From Candidatus Kuenenia stuttgartensis (GTDB lineage: Bacteria > Planctomycetota > Planctomycetia > Pirellulales > UBA1268): 64,000 nt of DNA. Positions 57,990-64,000 of the stretch are shown in pieces. The stretch is taken from assembly GCA_945891385.1 (NCBI GenBank), contig CAMDDJ010000009.1, forward strand, positions 1-64,000, read 5' to 3'. A program made the position numbers and the translations under genes. Numbering within the stretch: position 1 is the first letter of the stretch; every line of letters begins with the position of its first letter. Under the pieces are notes generated by a model, which searched no databases, was not told the DNA's origin, and worked only from the letters and a program-made list of their open reading frames with translations.

Positions 57990-58173
57990 GGTCTGTTCCA
58001 GAAAAACGGCCCATGCCGGGAAACGGAGGGGATAGCCAGCTAGCCAGGCTCGGCTGCGAGCCATTCCTGAGTGAGTGTACGCACCCGTCGGCGGCCGGCC
58101 CATCGAGCCCGAGTTTGACGCCTCCGGCGGCGTGCCGTAGCCTGCGCCGAAAACCCGCTCCGGAGCCTGCGCC

Positions 58174-58500
58174 ATGCCCCTGTTCGAAATCGAAACCAGT
58201 GGCCACATCATCATCTCATGGGCCGCCGACGAGCAGGCCGCGTCCGCCGTCGTTGCGGAGGCCTATCCGGGCGAGGGGATCGTGCGGCTCACGCGTCGAC
58301 CCCGCGATACCTGGGTGATCTCGAAGTCGGCACTCGGCCTGACCGACTCACGGATCGATCCCTGCCATACCGCGCGGGAGTGTCTGGCCAAGGCCTCGGG
58401 CGACAAGGTGCATGCCATCCGGCTCTACATGCACGAGACGGGCGACGATCTCGATCGGGCCCGCAAGGTCATCGAGTCGAACATGGTGATGGGCTGGTGA
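58174..58500 (+). CDS. Conserved-looking small hypothetical protein
   Basis: 108 aa, ATG start, overlaps convergent gene by 32 bp. Confidence 0.6.
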   Translation: MPLFEIETSGHIIISWAADEQAASAVVAEAYPGEGIVRLTRRPRDTWVISKSALGLTDSRIDPCHTARECLAKASGDKVHAIRLYMHETGDDLDRARKVIESNMVMGW

Positions 58501-59668
58501 TCCGCACCAGGAGCAGCGCCACGCCCACGATCGCTGCTGCCCCGCCAACGGCCGTGGCGTCGACGGCTCGGGGCGTTTCCCGGAGCACCAAACCGATCAG
58601 TTGATTGGGCGTACCCAGGCCGCCGTTGTCGGCCACCGCCACGAGCGCCCGGCCGCCATCAGGAAGCGCGGGCCCAAGACAGAGCCCCTCGATGTTACAA
58701 CCGAGTGCGTCCTGCCAGAGGAGCGTCTTGGCGACGTGGAGGTCGTCGCGGACCGCGAGGCCATCGGGCACATCGGTCACGTCCGGGGCCGCCGCGGTCT
58801 CCACCAGATAGATGGACGAGAAGAAGGGCGGCAGCCCGGGGCCAGCCGCCCGTTCGAGCACGAGGAGCCTGCCGCGGTCGAGCACCGCGAGGGCGGTCAC
58901 TCCTGAGAGCGGCTCCCCGGTGAACACGCGGACGAACCGGTGCGGCGGATCGACTGCGTAGGCGAACTGGGCCTCGCCCTTCGCCGACTCGGCTCCGGGC
59001 ACGGCAATCCGCATCAGCCGCACCACGGTGCCTGCTGTGGAGGTGGAGCCGGGACCGTCGGCAGGCACCGCCTCTTCGGTGGCGGTCCAGATGTGGCTGC
59101 CGTCCGGTTCGATCGCCAACGACTCGAGTCCTCGATTGTGCCGTCGCGTCTTGGCGATCGGCGGAATCGGCACGATCCCGAGCAGGACACCGGTGTCGAT
59201 GTCGATGGCGCGGAGGGCCGGTGTCTGTTCCTCGCAGACCAGAAGACAGTTGGTCGGCACAGCATCACCGCGAGCCCGGCGTTTCTCGGCGATCCGTTCG
59301 AGCAACCTCGGTGGACAGGCCGCCACATCTTCATAGTCGAGTCGCTCGCCGAGCATCACGACCCGCAGCTCGCTGACGGCCTCGGGGACTCCGGTGCGAG
59401 AGAAGGCGAGCCGGAAGAGCAGCAGCCGGTCGCTGTTGTCCATGATGGCGGCGAACCGATCCTCACCCAGCCAGGTGACTCCGCTCAGCCCCGTCACGGG
59501 CACGTCTCCGCGGCCGTCGGCCGCTGGGGCTGTGTCGGGCAGCATGAGTGTGCCGGCGAACGTCACCCGCGGCGGCAGCGGCTCGGCCGCCAGAGCCCGG
59601 CCGGCGAGACCGAGGCAGAGGATCAAGCCGACGGCGGCTGGCAGAAAGTCGCGGTGCGGGCGAGCCAT
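58469..59668 (-). CDS. Esterase-like/phytase-like secreted protein
   Basis: Signal peptide; GLSGVTWLGEDRFAAIMDNS.., DYEDVA, RHNRGLESLAIEPDGSHIWTATEEA. Confidence 0.75.
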   Translation of the reverse strand: MARPHRDFLPAAVGLILCLGLAGRALAAEPLPPRVTFAGTLMLPDTAPAADGRGDVPVTGLSGVTWLGEDRFAAIMDNSDRLLLFRLAFSRTGVPEAVSELRVVMLGERLDYEDVAACPPRLLERIAEKRRARGDAVPTNCLLVCEEQTPALRAIDIDTGVLLGIVPIPPIAKTRRHNRGLESLAIEPDGSHIWTATEEAVPADGPGSTSTAGTVVRLMRIAVPGAESAKGEAQFAYAVDPPHRFVRVFTGEPLSGVTALAVLDRGRLLVLERAAGPGLPPFFSSIYLVETAAAPDVTDVPDGLAVRDDLHVAKTLLWQDALGCNIEGLCLGPALPDGGRALVAVADNGGLGTPNQLIGLVLRETPRAVDATAVGGAAAIVGVALLLVRITSPSPCSTR

Positions 59669-59683
59669 TCCCCGACTCTACCA

Positions 59684-59715
59684 CGCCGCGACGTGACTTT
59701 TGCCGCCCCCGAGCC
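59684..59715 (-). repeat. Half copy of dispersed palindromic repeat (E)
   Basis: Reverse complement GGCTCGGGGGCGGCAAAAGTCACGTCGCGGCG. Confidence 0.85.
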
Positions 59716-59729
59716 CGCGGCTTCCATCC

Positions 59730-60758
59730 TTACGGTGCCGTCGCGGGCAGTTCGTAGGCCACCGGCTGGATCGGGCCGACGGCCGATTCGTCATCCGCCA
59801 GAATCGCGCGGTTGGGCCGATAACTGGATGTGCCGCCCGGACGGTAGCCGGGGTCGGGCCGCCTGGTCGGTGGGGCAAGGCCGCCCGGCAATGAAGAGCT
59901 GGCGGGGGCGGCGGGAGGCAGGATCGGTTGAGCCGTTCGCGGGGCGGTTTCCATCCCGCCGGGCATCCCCGGTGCCGGGTCGAGGAGCGGGGTGGATTCA
60001 AAGGCGGGCTGCGAGGCCGGGGGCGCAGCCGGTTGGGCAGTCGGGGTAAACCCTCCGCCGAAACGGCTGCCGTTCGCTTGGCCGTAGCGGTTTTCGGCGT
60101 CCATGGCACCCGGGCTCGCTGCCGCTGGTGAAGCAGACCAGGCTGCGGACCCTCGGGCGTCGGCCACGCGGGTGCCAGCGGGTGGGCCCGGCATCATTGG
60201 TTGAGATGCCGGAGGCGGCTCGGCCTCGAAGGCCGGTGCGGCACCGAAGCCGGCCATCGCGGCGGCTGCGGGGTCGCTCGTGTTGGGCGGCGCGGCGGTA
60301 GCCGGCTGCTGCAGGCTGGCATAGGGCCCGACCTGCGGCCCAACGGCGGCGGCAGCTTCAGGAGCGGCGGGCGAGGTTGGCTGGAAAATCGGCTGAGGCT
60401 GCTCGGCCCGGGCGGCCACCGTCGTGCCGTAGGTCACAGCGGCAGGTTCCACGGTTGCGGTCGCGGCGACAGCCGGAATCGCGGGCTTCGCTCCACCATC
60501 GAGGGCATAACTCTCGGGCGTACTCGTCGTCGGATAGGGCTTGGCCACGGCCGAGGGCTTGGTTGTGTCGGCATCGAAGGACGGCGCCGCGGTGAGGGAG
60601 TTGCCGGCGGGGGCCGGACCACCAAGACTCCACCACGAAGGCTTCGCACCCCAACTGCCGGTCTTACAGCCCGTGGCCAGGGCGGCGAGGACAACGACCG
60701 CGGCACGAGTCCTGCGGGATTCGAGGAAACGCTGCCGCCAATGCCGGGCCATGACCAT
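59730..60758 (-). CDS. Lipoprotein-like hypothetical, low complexity
   Basis: MVMARHWRQRFLESRRTRAAVVVLAALATGCKTG lipobox-like; Pro/Ala-rich. Confidence 0.65.
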   Translation of the reverse strand: MVMARHWRQRFLESRRTRAAVVVLAALATGCKTGSWGAKPSWWSLGGPAPAGNSLTAAPSFDADTTKPSAVAKPYPTTSTPESYALDGGAKPAIPAVAATATVEPAAVTYGTTVAARAEQPQPIFQPTSPAAPEAAAAVGPQVGPYASLQQPATAAPPNTSDPAAAAMAGFGAAPAFEAEPPPASQPMMPGPPAGTRVADARGSAAWSASPAAASPGAMDAENRYGQANGSRFGGGFTPTAQPAAPPASQPAFESTPLLDPAPGMPGGMETAPRTAQPILPPAAPASSSLPGGLAPPTRRPDPGYRPGGTSSYRPNRAILADDESAVGPIQPVAYELPATAP

Positions 60759-60858
60759 CTCTCTGCCTCCGCGCGGGACGAGCCGAACTCTGCGGAGCAG
60801 GAAATAGGTGGGCAGACCGGGCCGCGTCAACGGCAACCCGACCCCTCCATGGAGCACC

Positions 60859-60889
60859 GGCTCGGGGGCGGCAAAAGTCGCGTCGCGGC
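60859..60889 (+). repeat. Half copy of dispersed palindromic repeat (F)
   Basis: GGCTCGGGGGCGGCAAAAGTCGCGTCGCGGC. Confidence 0.85.
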
Positions 60890-60896
60890 AACGCTG

Positions 60897-61511
60897 TCAG
60901 CCGCGGGCCTGGGCGAAACGCTGGCCGATGGCGTCCCAGTCGACCACGTTGAAAAACGCGTTGACGTAGTCGGCCCGGCGGTTCTGGTAAAGCAGGTAAT
61001 AGGCGTGTTCCCAGACGTCGATGCCCACAAGCGGCGTGTTGCCGTGCATCAGGGGGCTGTCCTGATTGGCCGTGCTCTCCACCAGCAGCTTGCCTTGCGG
61101 GTCGAGCGAGAGCCAGGCCCAGCCGCTGCCGAACCGCTTCATGGCGGCGTCGCTGAAGGTCGTTTTAAAGTTGTCGAAGCTGCCGAACACGCTCGTGATC
61201 GCGTCACCGAGTCCGCCCGCCGGCGTTCCCCCCTTGCCCTTGCCGAGCGACGTCCAGAAGAGCGAGTGGTTGGCGTGGCCGCCGCCGTTGTTGCGGACGG
61301 CGGTGCGGATCGCCTCGGGCACCTGCTCCAGGTCGGCGATCAGCTTCTCGACCGGAAGGGCGGCGAGGGCGTCATGGCCCTCGAGCGCCTTGTTGACGTT
61401 GGCGATGTAGGCGGCGTGGTGCTTGTCGTGATGGATCTCCATCGTGCGGGCGTCGATCGACGGCTCCAACGCGTCAAATGCGTAGGGCAGGGCGGGCAGG
61501 GTGTATGCCAT
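60897..61511 (-). CDS. sodB: Superoxide dismutase (Fe/Mn)
   Basis: [61 protein letters not shown]. Confidence 0.96.
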   Translation of the reverse strand: MAYTLPALPYAFDALEPSIDARTMEIHHDKHHAAYIANVNKALEGHDALAALPVEKLIADLEQVPEAIRTAVRNNGGGHANHSLFWTSLGKGKGGTPAGGLGDAITSVFGSFDNFKTTFSDAAMKRFGSGWAWLSLDPQGKLLVESTANQDSPLMHGNTPLVGIDVWEHAYYLLYQNRRADYVNAFFNVVDWDAIGQRFAQARG

Positions 61512-61871
61512 GGCGGAACGGCTCCAAAACGAGGGGGAGTGGCGGGGGCGGCCGGGAGCGGCAGGCGGGCTATGAGGCTCGCGGAACAGGTGGGGCACGT
61601 GCCACCACCCGTGCGAGCGGATCCTAGCGTGATGGCCGGCGAGCGGCAAATGAGCGGAGCGTTTCCGGCGGATGGCGGTGGTCGCGGCGGGTTGCACCGC
61701 TGCGGCAGAGTCTGACGAAGATGCGAGCCTTGCCTGCTCTTCGGGCATCGGACCCGGGGGTGAATCCTCCCGGTCCCGCTGGACGAAACCCAGGTGCGGC
61801 GTTGGGGCGACCCGACGCCGCGCGGGACGCGGAGCGTCTCGCCAGATACCGGAAGGAGCCGATCGAGTCGG

Positions 61872-63014
61872 ATGGCCATGGGTGCCTCTTCGCGCCGCGA
61901 CCAGCGCCGTAGGCTGGTGGCCTCCTGGACTCGTTCGAGCGGCTCGCAGCCTGCCGACGAGGCTCAGGGCGGCTGCCAATCGACCGCTTCAACGCCCTAC
62001 GAGGATGCCGCCGATCCCACGCGGCACCCGGCGCTCGCCACCCGGCTGCCGACAGGACTCGGCGGCTTCGGCCTCGGAGCGATGGTGCTTCTGCTGCCGA
62101 TGGCCGGTGCGATCGCCCTGGCAGTCAGCGGTTCGCTCTTCGATCGTCCGCTTCTGCCGGCTGCCGAGGGCCGCTTTGCCCGCTCGCTTGCCGTCGTGGC
62201 GACCGCGTTCGATCCCCGCGGCGGCTTGCCGGTGCAGGTCTGGCTGGCGGAACTCTGCCTGCTCGCCGCAGCCGCCGTCGCGGGAGCAGTGCGGTACATG
62301 CGGCGTCATCGGCGGGACGACTTCAAGGGACGGTTTCGCGCCTGGGGCTGGCTGGCGGCATTCTTCACGGTGGCCGCCTGGGCAGGCGCGGTGCCGCTCG
62401 GACCGCTCGTGGCCGCGTTCCTCTCGGATGCCACGGGCATCGTTGCCGGGCCGGCGGGGATCGGCTGGTGGTTGGGGCTTGCGGCCTGCGGCTTCGCGGT
62501 GGTCGTGCCCTGGGCCGTCCTGCCCCTGCGGGAGCGGGCGTTGACCGCCCTCTGGATGATGCTGGGCCTGGCGGCCTGGGCCGTGACGGCGGCGATGCCC
62601 TGGGCGGGGCAGTGGGTCGGTGGCGATGGGCGGGCGGGGCTGATCGCCCAGGCTGCCTGGGCCGCAGGCGCCGCGATCTGGCTTGTGGCGATGCTGGCGG
62701 CAGCCCGCTCGGTGATCCGGGAGGTGCGGGGACTCTGCGGCCCAGCCACGGAGAAACCGGCTCGCAAAGCCCGGGCCGAACGGAAGCAGGAAGCGCGGGC
62801 CGCAGCGGCCGCGGTCGCCGCCGAGGAAACCGCGGATGACGATGACGGTGACCAGCCCGAGGAGGAATTGATCTTCGAAGAGGATCGGGCGGCCGAGTCG
62901 GATGGGCACGGGAGCGACTTCACCGACGGATCGGAGGCCGACTCTCGCCATCTCTCCAAGGCGGAACGCAAGCGGCTGCGAAAACTCGCCCGGATGAACG
63001 GCCACGCGGCATAA
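61872..63014 (+). CDS. Multi-pass membrane protein (hypothetical)
   Basis: Several hydrophobic segments and charged C-terminus. Confidence 0.65.
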   Translation: MAMGASSRRDQRRRLVASWTRSSGSQPADEAQGGCQSTASTPYEDAADPTRHPALATRLPTGLGGFGLGAMVLLLPMAGAIALAVSGSLFDRPLLPAAEGRFARSLAVVATAFDPRGGLPVQVWLAELCLLAAAAVAGAVRYMRRHRRDDFKGRFRAWGWLAAFFTVAAWAGAVPLGPLVAAFLSDATGIVAGPAGIGWWLGLAACGFAVVVPWAVLPLRERALTALWMMLGLAAWAVTAAMPWAGQWVGGDGRAGLIAQAAWAAGAAIWLVAMLAAARSVIREVRGLCGPATEKPARKARAERKQEARAAAAAVAAEETADDDDGDQPEEELIFEEDRAAESDGHGSDFTDGSEADSRHLSKAERKRLRKLARMNGHAA

Positions 63015-63042
63015 TGCGGCCTCCTTCCCGGAGACCGCCTGC

Positions 63043-64000
63043 ATGACCGTTCGCACCCGCTTCGCTCCCAGTCCCACCGGCTACCTGCACATCGGCGGGG
63101 TTCGGACGGCGCTCTTCAACTGGCTGTTCGCCCGGCAGCACGGGGGCCAGTTCATCCTGCGGATCGACGACACCGACTCCGAGCGAAACATCGAGTCGGC
63201 GCTCGAGCCGATCCTCGACGGGCTGCGGTGGCTGGGGATCGACTGGGACGAGGGGCCCGACGTGGGCGGACCCTACGCGCCCTACTATCAGTCGCAACGC
63301 TCGGCGGGCTATGCGGCGGCCGTGGAACAGCTGCTGGCGTCGGGGCATGCCTACCGCGATTTTGCCCGCCCCGATGAACTCGACGAGGAGCGGAAGGCTG
63401 CCCAGGCCGCGGGAAAGCCGTTTCTCTACAGCCGCCGCTTCGCCGCCTTCGACGAGGCGACCGCCCAGCGGTTCGCTGCCGAGGGGCGGGCGGGGGTGGT
63501 GCGGCTGAAGATGCCCCGCGAGGGCTCGCTCGTGCTCGAGGATGCCGTTCGCGGCCGCGTCGAATTCGCCTGGGAGCGGGAACAGGATCACGTGATCCAG
63601 CGGGCCGACGGCTCCTGCCTCTATCACCTCGCCAACGTGGTGGACGACCACGACCTCGCGATCAGCCATGTGATCCGGGCCGAGGAACACCTCTCGAACA
63701 CGCCCCGGCAGGCCTTCATCGCCCTCTCGCTCGGCTACGACCTGCCGGCCTACGCCCATCTGCCGCTCGTGGCGGAGCCCGGCAGCAAGACGAAGCTCTC
63801 CAAGCGGAAGCTCGCCCAGTATCTCAAGAACCAGGACTTCCGCCGGGTGATGGAACACGGCCAGCAGATCGCCGCGCGGATCGGCGGGGGCGGCGAGGCC
63901 GACACCTTCAATCCCGTGATCGTCGACTTCTACCGCGAGGTGGGCTACCTGCCCTGGGCGATCGACAACTACCTGGCCCTGCTCGGCTGGTCGTACGACG
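63043..64000 (+). CDS. gltX: Glutamate--tRNA ligase (truncated by window end)
   Basis: [53 protein letters not shown]. Confidence 0.95.
   Translation, partial: MTVRTRFAPSPTGYLHIGGVRTALFNWLFARQHGGQFILRIDDTDSERNIESALEPILDGLRWLGIDWDEGPDVGGPYAPYYQSQRSAGYAAAVEQLLASGHAYRDFARPDELDEERKAAQAAGKPFLYSRRFAAFDEATAQRFAAEGRAGVVRLKMPREGSLVLEDAVRGRVEFAWEREQDHVIQRADGSCLYHLANVVDDHDLAISHVIRAEEHLSNTPRQAFIALSLGYDLPAYAHLPLVAEPGSKTKLSKRKLAQYLKNQDFRRVMEHGQQIAARIGGGGEADTFNPVIVDFYREVGYLPWAIDNYLALLGWSYD

Noticed and set aside
60897-61979. Full 360-aa ORF as sodB
   Set aside because: SOD homology starts at [10 protein letters not shown] (61511); the upstream part is Arg/Pro-rich shadow translation.
1-64000. CRISPR array
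   Set aside because: No regularly spaced short direct repeats found; the only tandem repeats are the 70-bp, 12-bp and 100-bp-spaced elements listed.

Overview
This 64 kb, GC-rich window looks planctomycete-type (Pirellula-like). Supporting features are two DUF1559 pilin-like proteins, Pkn-type kinases, a CehA/McbA metallohydrolase and TAT-exported Gfo/Idh/MocA oxidoreductases. Most of it is an ordinary chromosomal backbone: gltBD with a LysR regulator, prpBC, sodB, gltX (cut by the window edge), an OprP-like porin, a dicarboxylate symporter, a CHAT/TPR protein, an MCP and three tRNAs. The clearest accessory region is a visibly more AT-rich island of about 10.6 kb (~35253-45876). It is inserted at the 3' end of tRNA-Glu(CTC) and bounded by a 13-bp direct repeat (CCCGTGGGGGTAC). 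It carries an Xis-like gene, a tyrosine integrase and a three-gene restriction-modification-like operon: a Cys-rich protein with a Gp88-like motif layout, a 5mC methyltransferase, and a 1045-aa nuclease/N6-MTase fusion. It also carries an uncharacterised three-gene cassette ending in a GNAT-like protein. Outside the island, the most notable signal is a family of ~79-bp imperfect palindromes (four full copies, two half copies), mostly next to gene ends. A tandem 70-bp hairpin repeat lies behind tRNA-Gly, and a possible structured leader lies upstream of a trypsin-like protease. All family calls come from reading motifs by eye; no database searches were run.
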